A stretch of DNA of 64,000 nucleotides, taken from contig JAEUUX010000051.1 of the NCBI GenBank assembly GCA_016787295.1, forward strand, positions 1-64,000, in the 5' to 3' direction. A model generated the notes under the pieces. It saw only the letters and a list, made by a program, of their open reading frames with translations, was not told the origin of the DNA and did no database searches. The stretch comes from Chitinophagales bacterium (GTDB lineage Bacteria > Bacteroidota > Bacteroidia > Chitinophagales > UBA2359). Both the position numbers and the translations under genes were made by a program. Below are positions 27,064-36,089 of the stretch, in pieces (position 1 is the stretch's first letter; each line of letters starts with the position of its first letter).

Positions 27064-27107
27064 AGTAGAAAGTTTTTTAAAGAATAACTACACAAAAGGT
27101 TGAGACA

Positions 27108-28721
27108 TTAATGTTGGTTGGCAGCTATAAGTTGGTCTAGGTTGGGTTGTGTGCTTTGACTAAGAATGTGCGACATGGCATATTCGCTAAGGGCAGTGAT
27201 AGTAAGACTTGGGTTCACTCCCAAATTGGCAGGAATAATAGAACCATCAAGGATATACATATTGGGATAATTATGTACCTCAAAGTATTCGTTGACCACC
27301 CCTTCTTGGGCTGTTGCTCCCATTGGGCAACCTCCCAAGATGTGTGCTGTTGTAGACATCTTGAACATGATTTCGGTAATAGCATTTAAGGGAGTACCAT
27401 TCACTTTTTGGGCATAACGTTGCATGACTTCTTGCCCCAACGGAATATATACAGGAATAGGTGCATTATTGTTGTGGGAATTGTCCATTGCCATTTTGCC
27501 ACCCCAAGCCGTTGGTTTCCAGACCATTTTCATGGCGTTGTCGAGGGTTTGCATCACCAAAATAATGACCGAATTGGAGCCAAACTCTACATTGAGCGTT
27601 GCTTTGAGAAAACGAATAGGATTCAATAGGATATTGCCTATCAATTTGGCGGTACGCACCATTGCCGAGCCATCGCCTACTGCCAATGTTCCCAATTTGC
27701 CCATAGCTCCCGAACCATTCGGAAATTTTACCACCTCTATGTGTGTGGTGTCATCGGGACAAAAAATGGAACTGATAGCCACACCATGATTTAGTTTTTG
27801 GTTGGCATTCGTTACGCCACAAATGGATTCGGAGTTGGTCCGCAAATTAGCACCCAATTGTTCCGACAGATTGGGTAGGGTTTTGTAGTGGTATTTTTGG
27901 CGCAGCAACAAGTCCAGCGTTCCCAAAACACCACCACTCACCACCAAACCTTTGGAACGATAGGTGGTTCGTTTTTTTTGCCACCAATTTGTACTCGATT
28001 CGGTGCTGATTTCATACATGCCGTCTATATGGCGAATCGTGATAGCTTGGGTTTCGGGCAAAACTTTGGCTCCAAAAACTTTCTCGGCTAAATAAAGATA
28101 GTTTTTGTCTAAGGTATTTTTTGCATTATGCCTACAGCCCACCATGCAAGCCGCACAACTCGTACAACCTGTTCGGTCGGGTCCCAAACCACCAAAATAT
28201 GGGTCGGTCGGGCGCTGTGTATCGCCATAATATACGCCAACCTTGACGCTTTTGAAAGAGTTATCCTTGCCCATGTCGGCGGCAACCTCCCGCAAAATGT
28301 GGTCTTCGGCACTATTATTGTGTGCTTTTACACTGCCCAGCATTCGTTCTGCCAAATCATAAAAAGGCTCAAGCACCTTTTTCCAATCTTTGAAAGCTGC
28401 CCAAACAGCGTTTTTATAAAACTTTTCGTCGGGTCGCATATGTGTATTGGCATATACTAAACTGCCACCACCTACTCCCACACCGCTAATGACAAAAACT
28501 TGTTTGAAAAAACTCAACTTTTGTATGCCGAACCACCGCAAAGACGGTAGCCAAAGATATTTGTTCAGTTTCCAATTGGTGGTGGGGAAGTCTTGAGCTG
28601 CATAGCGTTTGCCTTTTTCGATAACCAATACGCTATATCCTTTTTCGGCAAGGCGTAAGGCAGACACACTCCCACCAAAACCCGAACCAATAATAATGTA
28701 GTCATACACTTTTTGTGTCAT
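27108..28721 (-). CDS. GMC-family FAD oxidoreductase (cholesterol oxidase-like)
   Basis: 537 residues. The N-terminal dinucleotide-binding motif is DYIIIGSGFGGSVSALRLAEKGYSVLVIEKG. It contains VGGGSLVYANTHMRP, the Cys cluster DRTGCTSCAACMVGCRHNAKNTL near residue 200 seen in bacterial cholesterol oxidase-like and sugar/alcohol dehydrogenase-like GMC enzymes, and the C-terminal catalytic region STTAHILGGCPMG with NMYILDGSIIPANLGVNPSLTI. There is no signal peptide. The substrate is likely an alcohol (sterol-like substrates are possible). It leads a probable two-gene operon with the secreted LamG-like protein at 25756-27063. Confidence 0.85.
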   Translation of the reverse strand: MTQKVYDYIIIGSGFGGSVSALRLAEKGYSVLVIEKGKRYAAQDFPTTNWKLNKYLWLPSLRWFGIQKLSFFKQVFVISGVGVGGGSLVYANTHMRPDEKFYKNAVWAAFKDWKKVLEPFYDLAERMLGSVKAHNNSAEDHILREVAADMGKDNSFKSVKVGVYYGDTQRPTDPYFGGLGPDRTGCTSCAACMVGCRHNAKNTLDKNYLYLAEKVFGAKVLPETQAITIRHIDGMYEISTESSTNWWQKKRTTYRSKGLVVSGGVLGTLDLLLRQKYHYKTLPNLSEQLGANLRTNSESICGVTNANQKLNHGVAISSIFCPDDTTHIEVVKFPNGSGAMGKLGTLAVGDGSAMVRTAKLIGNILLNPIRFLKATLNVEFGSNSVIILVMQTLDNAMKMVWKPTAWGGKMAMDNSHNNNAPIPVYIPLGQEVMQRYAQKVNGTPLNAITEIMFKMSTTAHILGGCPMGATAQEGVVNEYFEVHNYPNMYILDGSIIPANLGVNPSLTITALSEYAMSHILSQSTQPNLDQLIAANQH

Positions 28722-28874
28722 TTGTTAGAATTTATTATTGTGCCAAACATTGCGCAATATTACGGACTTTAGTGCGTTTTTTGTATAGTTTTATTTTTTT
28801 GAAAAAAAAATGCTTCTCGATGCAACACCAAATCGATTTTTTACGTCTAAAGAAAAACAGATTATATTCGAAGT

Positions 28875-29276
28875 ATGACCGCTAAAAAAGACCTTCAAAA
28901 CAAGCAAGATATCTGCTTATTGGTAGATACTTTTTATCAAAAGGTGCGTCAAAACCCCACAATTGGCTATATCTTTATTGATATTGCCCAAATAGAATGG
29001 GAAAAGCATCTGCCCAAAATATATGCCTTTTGGGAAACGGTATTGTTGGGCGAAAATACCTATAAAAACAATGTGATGGAGCCACATATCTTGCTTAATC
29101 GAAAAATTAAGTTAGCAGACGAACATTTCGAAACATGGCTTAACTTGTGGCAAAGCACTGTTGACGAACTATTTGTGGGCGAAAATGCTACAGTTGCTAA
29201 ACAAAAAGCCAATACTATGCAGCTATTAATGCGCTACAAAATTCAAGAAAGCGAAAAACCTTATTTTATACATTAA
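28875..29276 (+). CDS. Group III truncated haemoglobin
   Basis: 133 residues of the 2-on-2 globin fold. The group III features are DTFYQKVRQNPTIGYIF (Tyr21 at the B10-like position), FWETVLLGE (Trp53), EPHILLNRKIKL (His71) and the proximal-His motif ADEHFETWLNLW (His84). It would bind O2 or NO through haem; group III globins are linked to growth under low oxygen or nitrosative stress in other bacteria. It stands alone between the divergent GMC gene and the sigma factor genes; a shared transcript with the first sigma gene (119 bp downstream) is possible but not shown. Confidence 0.9.
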   Translation: MTAKKDLQNKQDICLLVDTFYQKVRQNPTIGYIFIDIAQIEWEKHLPKIYAFWETVLLGENTYKNNVMEPHILLNRKIKLADEHFETWLNLWQSTVDELFVGENATVAKQKANTMQLLMRYKIQESEKPYFIH

Positions 29277-29395
29277 CCACGTTTTTTATATTATTACTCT
29301 TTATTAGTTAAATCAAACTATAGTCAAATAATCAATATTTTCTTTGTTTAAACAACCATTATTAATTGGCATGACAAAAATCTTTACCCAAACTT

Positions 29396-30256
29396 ATGAA
29401 AGAATTCAAAATAAGCACCTTAATTACTTCACGCGAAAGCCATGTATTAGATAGATATTTTAACGAAATTAGCCGTATCAAGCTGCTATCAGTTGAGCAA
29501 GAGGCTGTTTTGTTTGAGCGTATCAAAAAGGGAGACGAAAAAGCCCTTGAACAAATCATTAAAGCCAACTTGCGTTTTGTTGTATCAGTTGCCAAAAGTT
29601 ATCAAAACCAAGGCATGTCGTTGAATGATCTTATTAACGAAGGCAATTTGGGCTTGATGAAAGCTGCCCGCCGATTTGATGCTACACGCGGTTTCAAATT
29701 TATATCTTATGCTGTTTGGTGGATTCGCCAATCAATTTTGCAGGCTATGAGCGAACAAGGGCGCTCTATTCGCTTACCCATTAACCGAGCTAACGAGTAT
29801 GCACAAGTCCAAAAAGCCTTAGCCGACTATTTGCAGAAACACCAAATACAGCCAAGTATTGAAGAATTAGCCACTATTACAGGCTTGAACGAGCAAAACA
29901 TCAGTGAAGCCATTGTGGACTATCGCCCACTTTCCTTAGATGCCCCTATTAATGGAGGCGACGACACAAGCGAAAGTCACGCCAATACATTAGTAGACGA
30001 AAATATGTTGCCCGACTATGACCTACACCGCGAATCGCTCCGCAACCAAATCCAACAAGCCATTCAAACCTTGACTAAACGTGAAGCAGATATTCTGGGC
30101 TATTTTTATGGTCTTAATGGCAAGCCCGCTATTCCCATAGAAATCATAGCAGAACAAATGTCTTTGTCCGTTGAACGTGTTCGCCAAATCAAAGAACAAG
30201 CTATCAAACGTTTGCGGCGCAATAGTATTAGTAATAGCTTAAAAATTTATTTATAG
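29396..30256 (+). CDS. RpoD-like sigma-70 factor, first of a tandem pair
   Basis: 286 residues. Region 1.2 is RYFNEISRIKLLSVEQE, region 2 contains LIKANLRFVVSVAKSYQ-type sequence with LNDLINEGNLGLMKAA, and regions 2.3-2.4 read TRGFKFISYAVWWIRQSI. Region 4.2 has the helix-turn-helix SVERVRQIKEQAIKRLRR. It lacks a long region 1.1, as Bacteroidota RpoD proteins do. The region 3.0 stretch is EQGRSIRLPINR, whereas the principal Bacteroidota sigma as I know it has RIVRLPLNK, so this may be a group 2 paralogue. The next gene, 196 bp downstream, is a close homologue. It ends in IYL where the other ends in KYL. Confidence 0.88.
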   Translation: MKEFKISTLITSRESHVLDRYFNEISRIKLLSVEQEAVLFERIKKGDEKALEQIIKANLRFVVSVAKSYQNQGMSLNDLINEGNLGLMKAARRFDATRGFKFISYAVWWIRQSILQAMSEQGRSIRLPINRANEYAQVQKALADYLQKHQIQPSIEELATITGLNEQNISEAIVDYRPLSLDAPINGGDDTSESHANTLVDENMLPDYDLHRESLRNQIQQAIQTLTKREADILGYFYGLNGKPAIPIEIIAEQMSLSVERVRQIKEQAIKRLRRNSISNSLKIYL

Positions 30257-30452
30257 CGCTTAATATCTTTTTAGTGTAATTGTTATCTATATCACTATTT
30301 TTTTTCTGCATCCAACTAAATGGCAGACCTATTATTACATTTTTTTTGCGATTTGGGAACTTTTTACCTCCTTTTGTTGTTATATCATTAATCGAAGTGC
30401 TATCAACCTTAGTCTAAACCTAAACAAATACTACCCCAAAATTTTATCTGCC

Positions 30453-31319
30453 ATGATGAAACAACTAAAAATCACCCCTTCTATCACATCGCGTGATGGA
30501 GTGGCATTGGAGAAATACCTCCAAGAAATCAGCCGCTTAGATATTCTTACACCTGAACAAGAAGTGCAATTGGCACGCTTGATTAAGCAAGGAGACGAAA
30601 AAGCCGTAGAGAAATTAGCCAAAGCTAACCTACGCTTTGTTGTTTCGGTGGCTAAGAACTACCAATATCAAGGCATACCTCTCAATGACCTCATTAATGA
30701 AGGCAACTTGGGCTTAATCAAAGCCGCACGCCGATTTGATGAGACACGTGGCTTCAAATTTATATCTTATGCTGTTTGGTGGATTCGTCAATCTATCTTG
30801 TTGGCATTGGCAGAACACTCGCGTTCTATCCGATTGCCACAAAACAAAGTGGAGGCTTATCAACGAATCCAGAAAGCTATTAACGAATATCTACAGGTAC
30901 ATGAAAATATGCCTGATGTTGATGATATAGTAGCACTTACAGGTTTGCCACGAAAAGAAGTAGCAGACTTAATAGAAACAGACTATAAGCCACTTTCTTT
31001 GCATGCTCCTATGGACGAAAGCGATGAATCGAGTAGCGCTCGTTGGGAGATGCTTGCCGACCAAGACCAATCACCCGACATGGAAGTTAATCGCGAATCG
31101 TTGCGCAACGAAATCAATATGGTATTGTTGTCATTGCCACAGCGCGAATCACAAATCGTTGCTTGTTTTTATGGATTGAATGGCGAACCAGCTTTGTCAT
31201 TGGAGAATATCGCTCAAAAATTTGACCTTACTCCCGAACGCGTTCGCCAGATTAAAGAACGAGCAATTAAACAATTGAGACGTACTACCTTAAGTAAAAA
31301 ATTGCAAAAATACTTATAG
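30453..31319 (+). CDS. RpoD-like sigma-70 factor, second of a tandem pair
   Basis: 288 residues, colinear with the preceding gene. It has region 1.2 KYLQEISRLDILTPEQEV, region 2 FVVSVAKNYQYQGIPLNDLINEGN and TRGFKFISYAVWWIRQSI, identical to its neighbour through the -10 recognition helix. Region 3.0 is EHSRSIRLPQNK. Region 4.2 is TPERVRQIKERAIKQLRR. The identity in 2.4 but divergence in regions 3 and 4.1 suggests both recognise the same -7 box but differ in upstream contacts or regulation; this is an inference. Start codons at 30453 and 30456 (MM) are equivalent. A hairpin follows. Confidence 0.88.
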   Translation: MMKQLKITPSITSRDGVALEKYLQEISRLDILTPEQEVQLARLIKQGDEKAVEKLAKANLRFVVSVAKNYQYQGIPLNDLINEGNLGLIKAARRFDETRGFKFISYAVWWIRQSILLALAEHSRSIRLPQNKVEAYQRIQKAINEYLQVHENMPDVDDIVALTGLPRKEVADLIETDYKPLSLHAPMDESDESSSARWEMLADQDQSPDMEVNRESLRNEINMVLLSLPQRESQIVACFYGLNGEPALSLENIAQKFDLTPERVRQIKERAIKQLRRTTLSKKLQKYL

Positions 31320-31589
31320 GATATCCTACCACAAAGGTTTTGCCACACCGAGCAAAGCCAATGTGTAATACTTCCCTTAGAACATCACCAACAATAACTG
31401 CTTCATGCTAATATATAGTATGGAGCAGTTGCTGGTTTTGGAGGCAAGGTATGACAAGATACATCGAAAACATCACACTTGAAAGGTAAATTGTTTTTTT
31501 CGTGGCTAAAGTTTTAATCCTTGATGGGTTTTGTTAGGAATATCTTTTCGCTAATGCCTCATTTTTATTGCCCTAACTTATGCAATGTA
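31320..31589 (+). other. Intergenic region after the sigma pair
   Basis: About 270 bp up to the tpiA promoter. It contains the hairpin at 31396-31430 and no supportable open frame. Confidence 0.5.
31396..31430 (+). terminator. Hairpin terminator after the second sigma gene
   Basis: AACTGCTTCATGCTA (31396-31410) pairs with TAGTATGGAGCAGTT (31416-31430) with few mismatches; GGTTTTGG follows. The stem can extend outwards imperfectly. Confidence 0.6.
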
Positions 31590-31621
31590 TTTGTCAATTT
31601 TGTTTTTTTGCAGTATCTTTG
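31590..31621 (+). promoter_or_regulatory. Promoter for tpiA
   Basis: TTTG at 31590-31593 and TATCTTTG at 31614-31621 are 20 bp apart. The -7 box ends 16 bp before the ATG, so the leader is only about 13 nt. Confidence 0.7.
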
Positions 31622-31637
31622 CACAAAAAATTAAGTC

Positions 31638-32414
31638 ATGCGAAAAAAAATTGTAGCAGGTAATTGGAAAATGAACAAGACCTTGGGCGAGGCTATCGAT
31701 TTAGCCGAGCAAATAGGAGTTCATTTAAGTGCCAATTCTTTGAGTAGCGATGAGGCGGTGGTGCTGTGTGTGCCGAGCCTCTACCTCACTACTGTCCGTA
31801 ACCGCATCCGTCAGTCGGGTGTTGCCAATTGGTATGTGGGCGCACAAAACTGCCATTGGCAAAATTCGGGTGCTTTTACGGGCGAAATTTCTGCGGCAAT
31901 GCTGCAAAGTGCGGGTGCCGATTGTGTTATTTTGGGACATTCTGAACGGCGAGAATACTTTGGCGAAACCGACGAAATGTTGAAAAACAAAGTTAGCCAT
32001 GCCGCTGATAATGGTTTGCCTATTATTTTTTGTTGTGGTGAAAGTTTAACAATTCGCGAAGCTGACCAACAATTGGACTGGATTACAAAACAACTCCATG
32101 CTAGTTTATTTCACCTCAACGACGAACAAATTCAAAATGTGGCTATTGCATACGAACCGATTTGGGCAATAGGCACGGGCAAAACGGCTACTCCTGACCA
32201 AGCTCAAACTATTCATGCCCACATTCGTCAACTGTTGCAAGCGCGTTATGGCGAGTTGGCTACCGAAGTATCTATTTTATATGGCGGTAGTTGTAATGCA
32301 CAAAACGCTGCAACCCTTTTTGCTCAAAAAGATATTGATGGTGGTTTAATTGGTGGTGCATCGCTCAAAGTGGAAGATTTTGTAGCTATTATTCAAGCCA
32401 TGATGCAAAGCTGA
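31638..32414 (+). CDS. tpiA: Triosephosphate isomerase
   Basis: Interconverts dihydroxyacetone phosphate and glyceraldehyde 3-phosphate in glycolysis. The active-site Asn and Lys lie in VAGNWKMNKT at the start, the electrophilic His in ILGHSERREYFGE, and the catalytic base Glu in IAYEPIWAIGTGKTATP. The phosphate-binding loops are ILYGGSCNAQNA and GLIGGASL. At 258 residues it is full length. It is a single-gene unit with its own promoter and a strong terminator shared with the convergent dsbD gene. Confidence 0.98.
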   Translation: MRKKIVAGNWKMNKTLGEAIDLAEQIGVHLSANSLSSDEAVVLCVPSLYLTTVRNRIRQSGVANWYVGAQNCHWQNSGAFTGEISAAMLQSAGADCVILGHSERREYFGETDEMLKNKVSHAADNGLPIIFCCGESLTIREADQQLDWITKQLHASLFHLNDEQIQNVAIAYEPIWAIGTGKTATPDQAQTIHAHIRQLLQARYGELATEVSILYGGSCNAQNAATLFAQKDIDGGLIGGASLKVEDFVAIIQAMMQS

Positions 32415-32462
32415 TTTCGTCAATAATACAGACAAAAAAACATCATTTGGAATACTCCTAAA

Positions 32463-32525
32463 TTTCCTTTCAAAAGGAAAATCCACCAAATTTCTCGTCC
32501 TTTGTGACGGTGAAATTTGGTGGAT
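32463..32525. terminator. Double hairpin between convergent tpiA and dsbD
   Basis: A small hairpin TTTCCTTT/AAAGGAAA (32463-32480) is followed by a 14-bp perfect stem ATCCACCAAATTTC/GAAATTTGGTGGAT (32481-32494, 32512-32525) with an inner CGTC/GACG. It probably serves both strands. Confidence 0.85.
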
Positions 32526-32550
32526 TAGTTTTTAATATACGCTGTATGAA

Positions 32551-35220
32551 CTACAATTGTTTAGCTGTAAACAAAGTGTTATAGTCACAACTTGGGCGAC
32601 CTTCGCTTTTGCCTGCTTTAAAATTATCTATACCTTTTTGCAAATAGGTAGCAAAATTTTGTACAGATACCAAGTTCCCCATGGGTGGATTAACCAATAC
32701 ATTTTCGTTGGGGTCGAGCAAAGGATAGTAGGGTTGTGAATTGGTTTGATAGCAAGAAGTTTGCATATATGCCCAATGGTCTCCTACGGTCTTAAACTGT
32801 TTGGTGCGACCTCTAAAGTCGGTATATTCTGTTTGTTTTTCGGTTGGCAAATCCACTTTTTCGTCTACATACAACGAAATTAAGACGAAATCGTTTTGTA
32901 ATTTTTCCAAAACACCGGGCTGATTCCACACATTTTCCTCCATTTTGCGGCAGTTAACGCACGCCCAACCTGTGAAGTCGATAAAAATTGGTTTCTTAGC
33001 GGCTTTTGCGGCTGCCAAACCTTCGGCATAATCATGGTAACAATCCAAGCCATGCGGACAATGTGATTTGGTTTTGTTGCCATGCGAATTGGTTTGGTGA
33101 CCATAACTATAGGTAAGGGGCGGTGGAAAACCTGCCATTAGACCCACAGGCAAAGGTTTGCCCATCAATCCGGGTACCAAAGAAATGCCTATCAAAAGAA
33201 ACACCGCTGCAAACGTCAAACGCTGCCATGACCAACGGTTTTTAACAGGACTATCGTGCGGAAAGCGGATGAAACCTAAGATGTAGATGGCTGTAAGGAA
33301 GAACAAGGCTATCCAAAGTATCAAGAAGGTTTCGCGTTTGAGCAAGCCCCATTGTTTAACCAAATCGGCATTGGAAAGGAATTTGATGGCTAAAATAATT
33401 TCTAAAAAACCTAACACTACTTTCACGCTGTTGAGCCAACCACCTGACTTGGGCAAGTTACTTAGCCAACTTGGAAACAAGGCAAATAAGCCAAAAGGCA
33501 ATGCCAAAGCAGTTGCGAAACCTGCCATACCCAAAGCAGGGTGCCACCAAGCACCTTCGGCAGCTTTCACCAACAAAGAGCCAATCAAAGGTCCTGTGCA
33601 GGAAAAAGAAGTCAAAGACAAGGTGAATGCCATGAGAAAAATGCTCGTCAAACCACTTGTTTTATCCACCGCAGCATCAGCGCTTGTGGTCATCCAACTG
33701 GGGAGCGTTATTTCGTAATAACCGAAAAACGAAAAGGCAAAGAACAAAAATAATACGAAAAAAGCGATATTCACCCAAGGATTAGTAGAAAATTCGTTGA
33801 GTGCCGCAGCTCCAAAAATAGCAGAGACCAACATGCCTAATGTCACATAAATCACGATGATAGAAAGGGCATAAATCAAGGCATCGCGCACGCCGTTAGA
33901 ACGGTTTTGAGCTCGTTTGGTGAACATACTCACCGTTAAAGGCACCATTGGAAAAATACAAGGCATGATAAAAGCCGCTAAACCACTCATAAAACCTAAC
34001 AAAAATATCCACAACCCAAAGGCATCGTCTGCTACTGTTTTAATGCTTTTGGCGGCTACTATAGTGGTGTTGGCGGTGGCTGTAGGTACGTCAAAAGTGT
34101 CTTCGAAAGGCGTACAACGTACAGCATCGCATATCATATAGCTCATCGTGCCGCTCAATTTATCGCTGGGCGACTCCAATTTGATTTTTTGTTGGAAAGT
34201 CACCATATCGCTATATTTCACCACTTCCATGTTGAACAAAGAGTCGAAAGCGGCTTTGCGGTGTTTGCTAATTTCTTCCATTTCACCCAGAGGCGTGCTA
34301 CCTTGGTCAAAGGTGAAGCTTGTCGGCAACGGACCGCCCGCAGCTATTTTGTTTGAATAGATATAGTGTCCCGCAGGTAAAGTGGCAGTAAATTTGACCA
34401 AATAGGTATTATCACCCAAATTCTCGATGGTTTTTTCCCATGTTGGAGGGCTTTGAATGCCACCACTTTCGGCAATTGGCGCTACATCGGTTGTTGGTGA
34501 GGTAGGTGCTTTGATATTTTTGCCTTGTTCCAACGAGTTCGATGTGTTAGTTGTTGTAGCGTCTGATCGGGGTGCAACAATGCTACTGCCGGGCAAATGT
34601 TTGGCAGTTTCGGTAGTATTATTGCTTGGATTTAATGGAGCTGGTCCCCTACGTATTTGTTCGGCATTATTGCCATTTCCACTTGGAGATACAACATTAT
34701 TATTAGCGGTTGATGTAATAGTAGGTGTGGCTTTATTAGGCGCTTCAGTTTTTTTCTCATACATCAATTCAAATGTCAACTCGTCGTCCAACTTTACACA
34801 TTTTTCATCGTTACAAGACATATAGTTGACCGGTACTTTGCATTTAGTGGTTGTTTTATTGAGTTTTACTTTGGTTTCGAATGTAACCTCTTCCGCAAAT
34901 TTTTTGACATTCATCTCAAACATAGGATCCATACCCTCTTTGACATGACTGCTTTTTTCTGAGGTTTTTCCGATAACTGTTATATCTTTAGCTTGACTAA
35001 AATCAAACTCGGTGGGCAGGGGACCGCCATCGCCTACTGTTTGGGAATAGATATAGAAACCTTTATCTATATGGGCTGTAAATTTTACCAAAAATTCACC
35101 CTTGTCTAACGATTGTACATTGGTTTTCCATTTTACAGGTTGCACCATTTGTTGGGCGAGCAAAGTTGTTGTCCCAAAAACAACCAAAGTCCAGCACAAT
35201 AATAAAGTAAGTTTTTTCAT
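32551..35220 (-). CDS. dsbD: DsbD-like thiol:disulfide interchange protein with two N-terminal domains
   Basis: 889 residues from the ATG giving MKKLTLLLCWTL and a signal peptide ending LLAQQ. Two DsbD-alpha-like domains come first (about 25-165, with MSCNDEKCVKL; and 265-390, with MICDAVRCTPFED), separated by a ~100-residue Asn/Thr/Pro-rich linker. The membrane part follows: its redox Cys residues lie in IMPCIFPMVPLTVSMF and SFSCTGPLIGSLLV, and eight or so helices are predicted. The C-terminal thioredoxin-like domain has FTGWACVNCRKMEENV (CVNC). The protein would carry electrons from cytoplasmic thioredoxin to periplasmic thiol proteins. A second stand-alone alpha domain is encoded immediately upstream. 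Confidence 0.88.
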   Translation of the reverse strand: MKKLTLLLCWTLVVFGTTTLLAQQMVQPVKWKTNVQSLDKGEFLVKFTAHIDKGFYIYSQTVGDGGPLPTEFDFSQAKDITVIGKTSEKSSHVKEGMDPMFEMNVKKFAEEVTFETKVKLNKTTTKCKVPVNYMSCNDEKCVKLDDELTFELMYEKKTEAPNKATPTITSTANNNVVSPSGNGNNAEQIRRGPAPLNPSNNTTETAKHLPGSSIVAPRSDATTTNTSNSLEQGKNIKAPTSPTTDVAPIAESGGIQSPPTWEKTIENLGDNTYLVKFTATLPAGHYIYSNKIAAGGPLPTSFTFDQGSTPLGEMEEISKHRKAAFDSLFNMEVVKYSDMVTFQQKIKLESPSDKLSGTMSYMICDAVRCTPFEDTFDVPTATANTTIVAAKSIKTVADDAFGLWIFLLGFMSGLAAFIMPCIFPMVPLTVSMFTKRAQNRSNGVRDALIYALSIIVIYVTLGMLVSAIFGAAALNEFSTNPWVNIAFFVLFLFFAFSFFGYYEITLPSWMTTSADAAVDKTSGLTSIFLMAFTLSLTSFSCTGPLIGSLLVKAAEGAWWHPALGMAGFATALALPFGLFALFPSWLSNLPKSGGWLNSVKVVLGFLEIILAIKFLSNADLVKQWGLLKRETFLILWIALFFLTAIYILGFIRFPHDSPVKNRWSWQRLTFAAVFLLIGISLVPGLMGKPLPVGLMAGFPPPLTYSYGHQTNSHGNKTKSHCPHGLDCYHDYAEGLAAAKAAKKPIFIDFTGWACVNCRKMEENVWNQPGVLEKLQNDFVLISLYVDEKVDLPTEKQTEYTDFRGRTKQFKTVGDHWAYMQTSCYQTNSQPYYPLLDPNENVLVNPPMGNLVSVQNFATYLQKGIDNFKAGKSEGRPSCDYNTLFTAKQL

Positions 35221-35241
35221 GATACAAGATTTTATTGGGTG

Positions 35242-35249
35242 CAAAATTA
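35242..35249 (-). promoter_or_regulatory. Promoter -7 element for dsbD
   Basis: Reads TAATTTTG on the minus strand, 21 bp before the dsbD start. A good -33 box is not seen. Confidence 0.5.
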
Positions 35250-35483
35250 CAAAAAAAACGCCAACGCTATGATAGTTAAGGTTTGCACAAAGCGTTTTTT
35301 AAGATTTTTTAAGGAATATTATCTTTTTATGTCATTTGCCGCTTGAAATGGTGTTATAAAACGGCTAAATGGCTAAAAAAATACCATGAATTGGTGATAG
35401 AATCAAAAAACAAGACTTACTAATTTTGCAGATACAGCAAAGTGAGCAAGTCTTGTTTAGATATATCAGTTTTTTTTAGACAA

Positions 35484-35975
35484 CTAATCCATTGTTTTAA
35501 TAGCTGGCGTGGGTGTTAATAATACTTCTAAATTGTCGTCCAATTTGATACAACTTTTTTCGTTACATACCATATAATCGACAGGAATCTGGCAAGTACC
35601 TTTGGTGCTGTTAAGTTTTACTTTGGTCACAAAAGTTACCTCTTCGGCAAATTTGCGAACGTCCATTTCAAACATTTGGTCGTACCCTTCTTTGATGTGT
35701 TCGCTAACTTCTTCGGTTTTTCCGAGTACGGTCAGTTGTTTGGCTTTGCTAAAATCAAATGCTGTGGGCAATGGACCACCTTCGGGCATTTCAACCGAAT
35801 AGATATAATAGCCTTTGTCTAAATGGGCGCTAAATTTTACTACATACTCTTGCTCGCCAAGTGTTTCCAACTTGGTTTGCCATTTGACAGGAGCCAATGT
35901 TTGTTGTGCCATTAATGAGGAGGTAATAAAGATACCGATGAGGCTGCATAGCTTTAAAAGAAAGATTTTTTTCAT
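35484..35975 (-). CDS. Stand-alone DsbD-alpha-domain secreted protein
   Basis: 163 residues: a signal peptide (MKKIFLLKLCSLIGIFITSSLMAQQ) followed by one domain strongly similar to the first domain of the adjacent DsbD-like protein. Shared phrases are PVKWQTKLETLG, YVVKFSAHLDKGYYIYS, GGPLPTAFDFSKAK, FAEEVTFVTKVKLN and a Cys pair MVCNEKSCIKLDD. The ATG at the signal peptide is chosen over an in-frame start 63 bp upstream. It could be a soluble electron acceptor from the membrane DsbD, or a decoy left after duplication. It has its own -7 box, so it is not strictly co-transcribed with dsbD. Confidence 0.82.
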   Translation of the reverse strand: MKKIFLLKLCSLIGIFITSSLMAQQTLAPVKWQTKLETLGEQEYVVKFSAHLDKGYYIYSVEMPEGGPLPTAFDFSKAKQLTVLGKTEEVSEHIKEGYDQMFEMDVRKFAEEVTFVTKVKLNSTKGTCQIPVDYMVCNEKSCIKLDDNLEVLLTPTPAIKTMD

Positions 35976-35996
35976 ACAAAATGCTTTTTGGTGGGG

Positions 35997-36004
35997 CAAA
36001 GTTA
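35997..36004 (-). promoter_or_regulatory. Promoter -7 element for the solo DsbD-alpha gene
   Basis: Reads TAACTTTG on the minus strand, 21 bp before the start, the same spacing as in front of dsbD. Confidence 0.5.
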
Positions 36005-36089
36005 CTGCAAAAATCTGAATTGTTGCCTTTGAGAACAAGGTTAAGGTATAAATCTTAAGTTTTTTTAAGAATTAGGCAAGTCGATAGGC

